64,000 bases of DNA from Zanthoxylum bungeanum (Eukaryota; Streptophyta; Magnoliopsida; Sapindales; Rutaceae), in assembly GCA_019454045.1 (NCBI GenBank), contig SKCR01025323.1, forward strand, positions 227,931-291,930. Reading direction: 5' to 3'. A model generated the notes under the pieces. That model searched no databases and had not been told where the DNA came from. It saw only the letters and a list, made by a program, of their open reading frames with translations. The translations under genes were made by a program, and so were the position numbers. Below, piece by piece: positions 35,101 to 47,317 of this stretch (the first letter of the stretch is position 1; every line of letters starts with the position of its first letter).

Positions 35101-36363
35101 AAAAAATAGAGACGGATTTTCCTTCTCTAAATGGAAACGGAATATCTATTCCGTCGCTAATTTTCGTCAAATTTCAAAAAATTTCCCACCTTGTGAAAAT
35201 TTCAAAAGTATACAAAATTTATAAATTTTCCCGCTTCTCTTATTTTTTTTCTTCTATATATACATCATAATCTTTTTAACTCTCAACTCCAATACACCAT
35301 CCAAAATTTTCTTACTCAATTTCATATACCATCAAATTTTTCATTACCTCAACTCTCATTATCAATTTCTCATTTTTCTTATCCCCTCTTTTAAAATTTC
35401 TTAAGAAACAAACGGTGGACGTTTCGTAAATGGATGGTGGTGTGTCGAAGCTCACGGTGGACATTACGGTATCTTGTATAATTTAAGATGTATATATAAC
35501 AATTAAAAAAATCCACTTTTTTAAAATTTTATACCATTCAAAATTTTTAAAATTTTCCCTTATCTAAAATTTAAAAATTTCATATCTCTACAATTTATAA
35601 ATTTTTCATATCTATATAATTATTAAATTTCCAACCTCTCTAAAATTTAAAAAAATTTTCCTTTCTAAAATTTTAAATTTTTTCTTTCCTAAAATTATAA
35701 AATTTTTTCATTTATAAAATTTTAAAAATTTCATATATTTTTAAAATTTTAAATTTCCCGCCTCTCTAAAATTTTAAAATTTTCGTTTTTAATTTTTTTT
35801 TTCAAAAAAAAAAAATTTAGCTACGGAAATATTCCGTTGTTAAATATTTTCAAAATTTTAAAATTTTAAATTTCCCGCCTCTCTAAAATTTTAAAATTTT
35901 TAATTTTTTTTCAAAAAAAATTTATAGCTACGGAAATATTCCGTCGCTAAATATTTTTAAAATTTTAAATTTCCCGCCTATTTAAAATTTTAAAATTTCA
36001 GTTTTTAATTTTTTTTTCAAAAAAATTATAGAAACGGAATTTCCGTCGCTAAATAGCGACGGATGGAAATTCCGTCTCTAATTAGAAACGAAATTTTCCG
36101 TTGCTATTTAGCGACAGAATACTAACCGTCGCTAATTAGAGACGGACATTCTGTCGCTATATAGAGACGGAATTTCCATCCGTCGCTAACTTTAGCGACG
36201 GATGATATATTTCCGTCGCTATTTTTTTTTGCGACCAACAAAATAGAGATGGAATTTTTCCGTCGCTATTCCGTCGCTAATGGCCAATTAGCGACGAATT
36301 AGCTACGGATTTTTCCGTCGCTATTTGGCAGTTTTCTTGTAGTGTAGGACATAAATCCCAACA
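32106..36363 (-). mobile_element. Solo LTR of family A (A5) with CACTA inside
   Basis: The plus strand starts TGTAGGAAACGACTT and ends AAATCCCAACA. It is flanked by a perfect 5-bp duplication GATGC (32101-32105 and 36364-36368). Without the CACTA insert (34047-36344 plus 3 bp) it is about 1.96 kb, the size of the other family-A LTRs. The flanks are colinear with an uninterrupted region at 45000-45150 in A3, which shows that only an LTR and no interior is present. Confidence 0.9.
34047..36344. mobile_element. Non-autonomous CACTA transposon
   Basis: A class II element of 2,298 bp. Its perfect 12-bp terminal inverted repeats are CACTACAAGAAA (34047-34058) and TTTCTTGTAGTG (36333-36344). It is flanked by a 3-bp duplication TAG (34044-34046, 36345-36347), the size typical of the CACTA (En/Spm) superfamily. 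There is no transposase frame. The interior is an array of short direct and inverted motifs around CGACGGAAT and CCGTCGCTAATT. About twenty copies of CCGTCGCTA are on the plus strand. A longer AT-rich spacer (35040-36000) repeats a block with CCCGCCTCTCTAAAATTTT. Such subterminal repeats are transposase-binding sites in known family members. It sits in solo LTR A5. Confidence 0.93.
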
Positions 36364-36368
36364 GATGC

Positions 36369-37969
36369 ATGAACCGTGTTTAATGAATTAGAAACCTAAA
36401 AGAATTACTATGCCATGGAAATTAATCATCCCATAAATAAGTGCCGTCGTAGGTTAGTTCAAGTATTTACATGATAGATCGACACAATCTCAATTGATTA
36501 ATATATACTGAAATAACTCTTATTCCTATATTAACCAACCACAGTTTGATTTGATCAAGGAATTTGGATTAACATTTAATCATTCATTCGTGAGTGTAAT
36601 CCGTTGTTTCAGAATCCTTGGACTTAACTAGTAAAATACCGTCGTAGGGTAGGTCATTTAACTGGATACATATAGAGTTCATATCCTCTTGGAATCCAAA
36701 CTTGATATTGACCCAAAATATACACCATCCGTAGGGGGACGAAAATAAAGCCGTCTCGAGGCGTCTTTAAATCTCATATTTTCGGACAAACAATAGAGAT
36801 CACGAGATATATTATCATATAACCCTCTCTCACTCACTATTTTAAAATTAAAGGTTTCTACTTAAAAGATCTAATCTTTTAATTCACTAGTGTCTACAAG
36901 TTTATGTGTGGCTAAAACATACATCCATTTTATAATAGTGCAAAATTAGTGATCTAACCAACTTTAACTCTCATAATTTTTATTCACTAATCTTATTAGT
37001 CTCAACTAATATTTTACTTAATTAAACTAATCTAATTAAGTTTGATTTAGTGACCTAATTAATTTTAACTCTTAAAATTTTAGCTTACTAATAAGATTTA
37101 AATTAGAAATCTAAAAGGACAAAATTTTAATTAAACTATTTAATTAAAATAAGCGTCTTATAAATTCCAATGGTATGTGAAATTGTGTATCGAGTGCAAA
37201 CCACACTACCATCCATTCGGTATTTGTGATGGAATTTATGTCCGGGTTTCCATCCGATAGACCAAGGCAAAATATAATGCACTTATAAAGCCAATGTTTA
37301 TATATTTAAATTTTGAATTTCAAATTTTAAACCGTTAAACCAATTAATCTTATTAATTTTTTTTCATGCATATCATATTTCAATTTAACTCTTTTAAATT
37401 TATAAATTTATATTTTATAACTAGAATATTCATGCATCTATTACATGTTATGACATGTGAAAATACAAGAGTATGCACCCTAAGCTATAATGACATGTTA
37501 TTCAAACATTTCGAATTAAACATACTTATAACATAAAATTAAAATTGCATTGACCAGACTCTTATTCTTCATATACTAATCTAATTAGTATAAAAGTTAC
37601 CAAGACATCCATTGGTCTTCAAAACTCGCTCTATAGAATGGTGTGAAGTTGTAAGCGACATCGGCTCCTCAATTTCATGAAATTGATACAACTTAATAAT
37701 TTTAGATAGAAAAATATTTACAATACTTGTAAAATTGGCGTTATGACCTTAGATTCCCAAAAATAAAAATAACGCAAAAATAAGAGCAGGAAAAATTTAC
37801 AACCAATGCAATGCATTCATCATATGAACTTAAACACAAACATTCATCACATGAATATAACACTTGTGCCTACTCATCACAACATGCATACAACCATTTA
37901 TATCACATATAAATAAATAAATACATAAACATTTTTAAAACAAGAGAAGAGTTAAGAACACTTTTCAAC
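36369..37969 (-). other. Leader region of A2
   Basis: Non-coding leader between the 5' LTR and gag of A2. The 36369-36810 part is colinear with 45065-45515 of A3, with ACCGTCGTAGGGTAGGT-like blocks at about 36445 and 36638 and a CCGTAGGGGGACGRAAA block near 36730. The 36810-37970 part is AT-rich and has no match in A3, which is cut there. A block at 37180-37270 matches the bracket repeat of the F LTR. No gene is seen. Confidence 0.6.
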
Positions 37970-37986
37970 CTCGCTATTGATGTCAA
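37970..37986 (-). other. Decayed primer binding site of A2
   Basis: On the minus strand the LTR end is followed by TTGACATCAATAGCGAGG, a decayed TTGGTATCAGAGC-type initiator-Met PBS. This places the 5' end of A2 here. Confidence 0.55.
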
Positions 37987-40031
37987 TTTAGGAATGCCGA
38001 ATTTCCCTCGCGCAGCGGAAGCGACCTTGAAAAATTTCTGCTATATCCCTTATGAATGCCGAATTTGACCAGCCCTTTTAGACTTGTTTATCTTCTGTTT
38101 TTGACTATTTTTCAGCCCCAGAACAGTTTCTGAATAGCAACACAAATATGGACTATTTTGCACATGATACGCGCGCACAACTCACCCAAAAACAACCATG
38201 TTTTTTTATGTATAAGAGTATAGATTGCGGTCCAAATGTTTCCATCAAAATAGCCCCACAAAAACCACAAAAACATCCATTTGTATTCCCAAATTTTATA
38301 GGATAAAATACAACATAAAACCAAGACCCGAATTAAGTTATAAGTAGCGGCAGTGAACAAGAAGGAAATGAGAAGATGTTTTTGTTTGATTTCCAAAATA
38401 TTTTCAATGCTATATCTCGCAACTAGCAAATAGAAGTACGGGCTTCACTCACAAAAGATTAAATCTCTAAACATTTTAGAGAATTGTATTGTCAAAAGTA
38501 ATTTTTTTCCTATTTGTTTTTCCACTGTTTCTTTCAACACTTGAGAGAAAAATATGAACAAGGGTGGCTAGGGTTTTCAAAGTGAAAAAGTTATGAGAAG
38601 AAAAACTTATTTTTCCCCCTTTATACTTAGGATTTTCTTTGTAAAAAATAAACAAAACCCTGAGCTTTTTTTCCTTCAAGTTTCGGCCAACCCTCTTTAT
38701 TTTTGTAACATCAAAATTTTTTTAATGAAAATAATAATGATATTAAACATGTTACTATAAAAGAAATTATAACAATCAATTTTAAACTCATTAATTCAAA
38801 ATCAATATATTAAATTATATATCATAATTTAATATTTACAAAATCTTTAATATTTAAATGATTATCTTATAATCATTTACAAAATAAAACTTTATATTAG
38901 ATATAATATAAGGTTACATGTATGACAAATATATTTTAATTCCATTAATAATAATATATATGTGAGTATATAATTGGGCTATCCAATTATATTTAATTTG
39001 CTACAGTATATTGAGCTAGCACGAGGAATAAATGGACATACTATTCCAAGCTCCAATAATCCCGAAATAATGATTAAACCATTTAATTAAATATTCTGAA
39101 TTATTAACTTCATATTATTCCACTAAAAATCTGAAGTTGCACTCTCGTTTCTATAGATAAATAATATAAGCCGAACTACGTCGGTGTCTATCGATATATT
39201 TATTACATACGGATTGGCCCTACACGAATATCTTATAATTAGAGTCGGGTCATAATATCCATTATACCCCCTAATTATTTTTAACCTTAAGTACCATTGA
39301 TTCTATAATGAAGGATTTATTCATAACCATTATGAATATTAATCTTTCTATTCGTAATAGAAAGACTTGGGAGCTATAATCGTTCAAGTATTGAATAACC
39401 TTAAGGAAAATACTCTTTTACTTCTCGCAAGAAGACTAAACTCCATATTTATGTAAAACGTCTCCAACTATACACCAAATAATGTACCCAAAGTATGTAG
39501 CTATTGGTCGGGATTGCTACACCGACCTCACCTTCGTAAATCAAAGGACATAGCCTGCCATGTAGGAATTCGCAGTACTCTCAGGATTCAGATCAATACA
39601 TATATGACCATCTAGTAGATTGAAATGAATTATTTATTTAGCGGATATTGTAAGAAATTCATTATATCTGGGTCCAATCCTATATGATCACATCATATAA
39701 GGTGTCCCTATTCTCATGTCACCACATGGATGATCTCGGATCAAGGTCCCAATACAATTATAAAATGGATCGCAACTATAGATAACCAAAACAAAGTTCT
39801 TATTTGTCTTCTCTCTATGGACTATTTTAGATTACTAACTTCAGACTTAAATCCTCTTGTGTATGAAACCCATACACTAAGTCTGAAGGTACATCAGTAA
39901 TCAAGGGTAAACAAGAAAATTTACAATATGTAATTTAAATCAAAATATTTGATAAATGAACAATGCATCTTTTATTTCATAACAAATAATTCCGTTTACA
40001 TTAATTAAGCTCTAGGGCATATATCCCAACA
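37987..40031 (-). mobile_element. Family-A 5' LTR of A2
   Basis: About 2.05 kb and colinear with 1180-3261. On the minus strand it starts at 40031 with TGTTGGGATATATGCCC and ends near 37987. It directly abuts integrase sequence of A3 at 40032 (TCTCC), so A2 probably inserted into the A3 pol gene. The matching target duplication on the other side is lost. Confidence 0.85.
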
Positions 40032-40881
40032 TCTCCAACTCACATCAGGTTCTCATACAAACTTTGCTTGTATCAAATTTTGTTGACGATGGCGTGCAGG
40101 CTGAATCAGCTAGTAACTCCTTGAGTAACACTTTACTTCGAGGTTTGAACTCCCTTATATAGTCCTCCTCAAGAAATGTAGTGTTTTTGATACAACACTT
40201 TATTATATTCCAGACTATAGAAGAACTCGCCCATAGTCTCCTTAGGATAGCCTACAAATAGCCCACCTGGAAACGTGGCTCCAATTTTGTTGTCTTATTT
40301 TCAGCACATGTGCTGGATACCCCCATATGTGGAAAATGTCATAAACTAGCTTTACGACCACTCCACAACTATGAGGGAGTCTTAGGAACAGACTTAGATG
40401 GAATTACATTAAGGATATACATTGCTGTTTGTAATGTATATCCTCAGAATGAATTAGGCAGTGAACTGTAACTAAACATAGATTTTATCATATCTATTAG
40501 GGTTCGATATCTCATCCCTGCTACACCGTTGTGCTTTGGGGTTTTAGGTGCTGTGAGCTAAAATACTATCCCATGCAAAACTAAGAATTCCTCGAAATCA
40601 CTATCAAGGTATTATCCTTGACATTTCGATCCTAGAGTTTAGTCTTACCTAATTGGTTCTTAATATCAGTACTATCCTCTTTGAACTTTTCAAAGGTATA
40701 TGACTTGTGATGCATTAGGTAAACATACCCATATCTCGAATAATCATCAATAAATGTGACAAAATATTCATAACCACCTCAGGCTTTTACATTTATTGGT
40801 TCACAAAAATCCGAATGTATTAGCTTAAATGGTTGACTGGCTCTTATACCTTTTCAAGTAAAAGGTCTCTTGGTCATCTTT
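40032..40881 (-). pseudogene. Copia integrase relic of A3 (downstream part)
   Basis: Minus-strand integrase colinear with 4900-5190 and 10166-10740 of A1. Near 40230-40120 it carries the GYPKET and REFKPRSKVLL regions in decayed form. Near 40680-40560 it has the integrase core region (DRGGEY decayed) and the GTPQHNG region. There are stops in all frames. It continues at 43385 beyond the D2 LTR. Confidence 0.8.
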
Positions 40882-43379
40882 TGTAACATCCCCGATCTGG
40901 GAGATGTCACCGGTAGGGGATAGCCGTACTAACCCCATAAGCCTCTAACTATCTAACAATAAACAGATACTAAAATACTTTTCTCTATTTGACTATATTT
41001 TGTATGAGACCGTAGCCCAACTCAAAAACACAGAAAACAAACTTAATATTAATTATTGTACTTAGTAACAATTGTTTTTACAATGACTACACACAATCAA
41101 TAACTAATACAAGACTCATACTTGAATCTGACTAGACTCTCGCTCTATCTCTGACTCATACTGGTGGACTCCATCCCTAGTGACTGCATCGGTATCCGTC
41201 CTCCCGATCTAAGTGAGTGGATGAAATACAAAATATTATTATAAAAACATTTGTTGCTAAAGCCCGAATTCCAGAAATAACTTGATATGAAATCTCTCTT
41301 TCTGAAAACTTGTCTGAAATCTCTTTTATAAAAACTTATGTTTCTGAATACTGCTTTCTGAACTCTGTTTCTAAATTCTGTTCTCTGAAAATAGTTTTCT
41401 GAAAATCTGATGTCTAAAAACTCTTTTTCTGAAAATCTGTTATCTGAAAATTGAACCGTGTCTGAAAACTTGACGTATGAGGGCGTCACGTATCGCCCTC
41501 CCCCATACGCCTAACTAGAGCCAGGAATGCAAAACCATGAATTTGGGGCGTTACGTATCGCCGTCCCCCAAAGCATGCAACTCATGTTCCTGAAACTGGT
41601 GGTATTCGGGTGTTACGTATTGCCGTCCCCCAAGCCACTGAACTAGAGCCGGTAATGCTGATCCATGCTACTACCTGACCTTGAAACTAGAATTTAGGGG
41701 TGTTACATATCACCGTCCCCCTAGCCCTGAACTAGGATCTGGTGGCGTTACGTATTGCCGTCCCCCCAGTCCTCTACATGTGCACATGTTCTATGTCCGT
41801 CAATTCCAAAATATCTCAAGTTACATACTGGGGTGGGTTTTTCCCCCATGCCCCGAAAAACCATAAAATCATGCCTGAAAAACACTTTTATCTCAAACAT
41901 AACTTAAAACATAAATCTCCATGAAGTAACAGTGATAAAAGTAATCTAACGCCCTAAAGCGTTTGTAAAATAACAAAATAAAAATCAAATAAAGAAAGAG
42001 TAGTGTCCACTCACTGTTTGAAAATCTGACTGTCATCACTCACTTGCTGAGGAAATTTTGGTTCTTGCGATGATCTACATTGGATAGATTGGATTAGAAA
42101 CGGGTTAAGAAACGTACTACAGAATCAGGCTAAAATTTACTTATTCTAATAAGCGCTACCACTTTCGGGTATTATAGGGTAGCCCCTAACGCGTTTGGGA
42201 AAAACTGGGGTGGCTTAAAATTTATTCGGGCAGAATTTTGATCACACAATACGATGTAGGGCACTGCGCGTCATGACACGAATCAACCAAAAACATACCC
42301 TGAATTTTGTTGTGCACGTCGCGACACAAGTTTCTTACGCGTCGCGACACGTGCATACCAGAAATAGATCCCTCCAAATTTCCCAGAACGCATCGCGATG
42401 CACGGTGAATCGCATCACGACGCATGGCCAAAATTCAGGCCTGAAACCCATTTCCTCATGTCCTTAAGCCTCAACTCACTTCACATCTTCCATATCCCAA
42501 CTCTTATACAACAATTCTATACTTACTCATCATAAAACACCATCAAAGTAATTTTTAATCTAAAATCCCTTAATTAACTCAATTTCCTAATTTTATTGGT
42601 TCCTACTTAACACCATCTATACTCATACTCATTAACCATGTAATCAATATCACAGCCAAGTCATCAACACATTAAAATTACCAAAACATCAATACTTAAA
42701 ATGTAATAATTTGGGTCAAGACCAATTCTTACCTTACTTGCTTGATTTCCATCTCCCTTTAAATCTTTACTACTTGCTCTTTCTTCCTTTAACCTCTTGG
42801 AGAATGATTTTTGCCATCCTTCTCCATTTTCTTCTTTCTCTTCTCTCTTCCTTCTTCTCTTTTGCTTCATCTTCTCTCTTCTATTCATGTTTCTTCCTCT
42901 TCTTTTTGTTTCAAAAATTTTATGATTTGTGAATAGTATACTCTTTATATAGTGGGGGTTGTATGAAATTTGGAAGATTGGAGAAAAGGGTGGAAGTGAG
43001 TGGAAAGTTTGAGAATCTTCCAATTAGACCTGAAATCACTATTCATCCGAATTGTGACTTATGTTTTTGGCCTATTTCTGTTCCAAATTTGGAAAAATAT
43101 TCAACACAAAAGTTGTAGATCTCGTTCTTAGATAAAAATATTCAACATAAAAATCGGTGTTTGTATCATAAATATACGGCCCAAATACTATGGGCTGCTC
43201 GTAGTGGAATATCGTAGAATCCCGCATCGAAGTCTCGAAGAATTTACTGTTTATCCATAAAGTCATTCTGAAAATGTATATATTACTTGAATATACATTA
43301 TATCACGTAACATTCATCATGTGGTGTAACAGTACTACAGTCAAGGAGTCAACAGTAGTAGGGACCTCCGGTCGTTACA
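40882..43379 (-). mobile_element. Solo gypsy-type LTR (D2)
   Basis: It runs from TGTAACATCCCCGATC to CCTCCGGTCGTTACA. The flanks TCTTT (40877-40881) and TATTT (43380-43384) fit a 5-bp target duplication with one mismatch. When it is removed, the flanks join into the same sequence as 10732-10750 of A1. Orientation is minus, judged from D1. There is no retrotransposon protein inside. It holds five TACGTA-type cassettes (41465-41765), TCTGAAAA words (41270-41470), and a methylation-prone CG palindrome set (42250-42425). Confidence 0.82.
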
Positions 43380-43384
43380 TATTT

Positions 43385-44950
43385 CTTTCTAGAAGATATT
43401 CGCACACTGGTAAAGTTCTAAGCTTTAACTGGTTTAAAACTCCGTTATTTACCAACCTATCTATCTGTTCAAGGCTAATATGTCCATGTCTAAGATGCCA
43501 TAGATATGTATCATCGTGATAAATCTTTGCTATTTTGTTTTAAATCTCCTTCCCCATGGTGATGAAGTACAGTTGGAAACACCTTCGTGGTCACATGAAA
43601 TCTCTTGAGTACTTTCTGGTGAAATGAACCATTTTGAATCCAATAGGAATTTCTTAGGACCTATACGTGTCACATTCCTATACCAATTGGCTTGATCGAT
43701 CTGGGAGAGGTTTGGTTTTTCAACCTTAAACATCTCAGTGTTGAGCAGTGAACTATGAGTTAACGGCCTTAACACATATAAGTTATTTTATGAGTTTCCT
43801 GTGCATATAGTTAATTCATTTCTAGCAGTAATAACTAAATTTATCTTAAAGGAAATAGAAAATCATCATCCAAAAGTTTAGATACAGAAATCAAATTCCT
43901 GCGAAAACCAGGAATAACTAGTACATTATTCAAAAGTAAATAACTGTTATTTAAATTTTTTAAGTTGAAACTCCCACTGCTCTAGTTGAAACGGAATCCC
44001 CTGTCCTGACCCTCATGGTATAGTCACCTTCAGCAAGGTCCCTCCATGAGTCAAGTAGTTGCAAAGAAGAAAAAATAGGGTTAGTAGCTCTAGAATCAAC
44101 AATCCATGCGGATTTATCATCCTCCACTAATAAGGACTCAATGTCAAGTAAATCATATTTACATGTGGCCTTCTTCTCTTTCAGCTCAGCAAGGTATTTA
44201 GGAAAATTCCTTTTCCAATGGCCATCCTTGTTGCCATGGAAACACTTTCCTTTAGGCTTGATACCTTTGGAGCTTCTCTTGTTTTTCTTCATGGGCTTTG
44301 CCTTAGCCTTCCTAGTGCATTTTTTTCTTCTTTATAGATATGGAAGATTCAACAACATTTTCCTCTCCATTGGGCTTACGAGGATCCGCCAGTATGGACT
44401 CGTAATGGGCTAGCTCATTAAGTAGCTGAGTCAAAGTAAAAATCAACTTGTTTATAATATAGTTGCTTTTAATTTTCAGGAAACTCTTCTGATGAGTTTC
44501 CATGATCATGGTCACTTGGCTACTTTAATCAATACGAGCTTCATAAGTTTCAACCATGTTAAGATAGGTCATCATCCTCAAGTCGTGCTCTCAGATTGAT
44601 GTCTCTTCATTTATCATTGTGGTCATCGCGAAGACCATAGCCTCGTGATATTACCGCTCTAAAGGCTACTCGAACATGCCCTGCAATGACTCCATCATCA
44701 AAGATATTGTAGACATTGGCTCATGCTTTACAGCTAGAACCTTGGACATCCTTGCTAGCAAGTAGCAGTAGGCTTTCTTATTGGCCGCGACCTATTTTTG
44801 GTAGGCACCACACATAGCTTGGCTAGAATTTTTAGCTGGCTATGGAAGACATTTTTCTTTCTGGACGAACTTAAGGTCTTCACAGACCAATATGGCTTTC
44901 ATGTTACTTTTCATTTTGCATAGTTTTATCCCGTTAATTTTTCATTTGAG
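43385..44950 (-). pseudogene. Copia gag, protease and pre-integrase relic of A3
   Basis: Upstream part of A3 on the minus strand. The gag part (44950-44300) includes the frame LLNELAHYESILADPRKPNG. The zinc knuckle near 44245 reads CFHGNKDGHWKRNF, where two of the four ligands of CX2CX4HX4C are lost. The protease reads DDKSAWIVDSRATN near 44080, so the DSG active site is DSR. The linker to integrase is at 43775-43530 (NLSQIDQANWYRNVTRIGPK). These losses and several stops make it a dead gene. It is the copy of family A in which gag can be read best. Confidence 0.88.
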
Positions 44951-45583
44951 AGAATAGAAATGATTGGAGAAACCATGGTTGAAAATAAAACAAGCTTGTA
45001 TTTTAATATCCATTCATCGCATATTAAAGTCATTAAAATATTTAAGCATAAAATTAAACATGATGCATGTACTATGTCTAATGATTAGAAATCTAAAAAC
45101 AATTACTATGCCAGGAAAATCTATCATCTTGCAAATAAGTGTCGTCGTATAGTAGGTCAAGTATTTGCATGATAGATTAAGACAATCTCAATTGATTAAT
45201 ATATGCAAGAATAACTCTTATTCATATATTAACCAACCATTGTTTGATTTGATCAAGGAATTTCAATTAACATTTAGTCATTCCTTTGTGAGTGTAACCC
45301 ATTGTTTCAGAACCCTTGAACTTAACTACTGAAGTGCCGTCGTAGGGTAGGTTAGTTCACCAGATACATCTAGAATTTTTATCCTCAGGGAATCCAAACT
45401 TGATATTAACCCAAAATGGACACTATCCGTAGGGGGACGGAAACAAAGCTGTCTCGAGGCACATTTTAAATCTCACATTTTCGGACTAACAACGGAGATC
45501 GCTAGATATATTTTGTAGAGTTGATGCTTGAAGCGCTATCCGAATAATGTATTGTAAATTTTATTAATTAATAATAAAATAAC
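44951..45583 (-). other. Leader of A3, truncated
   Basis: Non-coding leader, colinear with 36369-36810 plus 32030-32100 of A2, which together show the state before A5 inserted. The match ends near 45515. The last 65 bp (45516-45583) match nothing else I can see in the window. Confidence 0.6.
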
Positions 45584-46758
45584 TGTAACACCCCGCCAGA
45601 GGCAGGATGCTACCGACAGGAGACAGGATTGACCCATCTCCATAAGCCTATAAATTTACGAAATTCGGCATGATGTATCCTAAAACTGGACAACCTGGAT
45701 CTCAGTCCAGCATCAAAGCGATCCTAAAATAAACATCATTTATCAAAATGGACCTCAGGTCCACACCAACACATCAAAAACATTACCTAAGGGCTCCGTG
45801 CCCATATCATCTATCAACTCTCAAGGGCTCTGCCCACAACATCATAAACAATCAAAACTTTAACTTATTAAATATAATCCATGTTCTCAGCACGAAAGCA
45901 AAAGAACATCAATCACAATACTTAGGCCTCTAACCCCTTTCCATGACACTCGCGAGGGTGACTGTCGCTTGGGTGATCCGCGCCTCGAGCATGCCTTCCA
46001 AAGTTGAAATGGTTGACCCATTAGGTAGCCAACCTGCGAAACTAGTAAACTAGTTTGGTGTGAGTTATAAAAACTCAGTAAGTAATCATGCAAGAATTAT
46101 AATCAAAGCATACAAATCAATCACACTAGAAATTTTTCTGAATTTTCAAGTTATTACGAGTCTTAGAATCATCAACATTCTATTATCCTTTATACTTTAC
46201 TCATATCGAATTTTCATATTTTCATATTTACATAATTACATATTGTCAATATAATGGCTATACATTCAAAGCACACGAAACATGGATTCGAAATCACAAA
46301 GTACGTCATATAACATCGAAATCATTTCAACGTTGAAACGTTAAGTCATATATTAATACTTATCACAGTAAATATCTTTGAAATATCATCAAATCAGTAA
46401 ATGTAACAAACTTCCTTCAATTCAAATATCATCAAATCGATGAAACAATCACATTTCCTTCAATTCAAAACATACTTCTCTTATATACATGCAAATACAA
46501 TATCATAATTCTTATACATATACGTACATACTATTACAACTTGGCAAACACACTTTATAACTTCTGATATTCTCATCGGTTTCAAATCATCCATTCATTT
46601 CACATAAGTATACATGATCCATACATAACATTAGTTCTATCATACACATACATACATTTAACCATATTTACAAACATCAAGCAACCAACCACGAAGCACA
46701 CACAACAACCGACACATCAAAGATCACATCATTCAACAACACATATATACGACTGGCT
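45584..46758 (-). mobile_element. Gypsy-type LTR piece, family E (E2)
   Basis: It starts TGTAACACCCCGCCAG at 45584, a common form of plant gypsy LTR ends, and is related to 13180-14080. It is non-coding, with CATA/TACA-rich sequence at 46100-46740. It is cut on the right by the B2 LTR and by a duplication. The other end lies outside the window or is lost. Confidence 0.6.
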
Positions 46759-47317
46759 TGTTGGACAATTATGACCCATAACATCACTATTTGTAAAAGA
46801 CATGGTGTTTTTGTACAAATTAACTATGTGAAAAAGGAAATTGCTCTTTTATTATTTTGTAATTGGATTACTTGGATATATAAATGATAAAAGTCCATAT
46901 GATTAGTACCAGATTAATAAGATATGAGACAGTAGTAATCCACGAAAGGTTTAATCATTAAATATCCATAGTCGTAGTTCTATCATACACATACATACAC
47001 TTAAATATATTTACAAACATCAAGCAACCAACCACGAAGCACACACAACAACCGACACATCAAAGATCACATCATTCAACAACACATATATATGACTGAC
47101 TTGTTGGACAATTATGACCCATAGCATTATTATTTGTAAAAGACATGGTGTTTTTGTACAAATTAACTATGTGACAAAGGAAATTGCTCTTTTATCATTT
47201 TGTAATTGGATTACTTGGATATATAAATGATAAAAGTCCATATGATTAGTACCGGATTAATAAGATATGAGACAATATTAATCCACGAAAGGTTTAATCA
47301 TTAAATATCCCTAGTCG
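46632..47317 (+). repeat. 343-bp tandem duplication spanning an LTR boundary
   Basis: The segment 46632-46974 is repeated at 46975-47317. Each copy holds E-type flank DNA (CATACACATACATACA to ACAACACATATATA) and then about 215 bp of a B LTR start (TGTTGGACAATTATGACC at 46759 and at 47102). The copies differ at scattered bases, so the duplication is not very recent. Confidence 0.9.

Noticed and set aside
34047..36344. A satellite array as explanation of the CCGTCGCTA repeats
   Set aside because: Perfect CACTACAAGAAA inverted termini and a TAG duplication bound the stretch exactly, so it is one transposon.
42664..43023. A 119-codon minus-strand frame rich in Lys, Arg and Glu
   Set aside because: It lies inside solo LTR D2 in a CT-rich stretch. 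The basic composition comes from the purine-rich strand, and no domain is visible.
46759..46974. An independent copia LTR insertion
   Set aside because: It is the first 215 bp of the B2 LTR copied by the 343-bp tandem duplication together with its flank.
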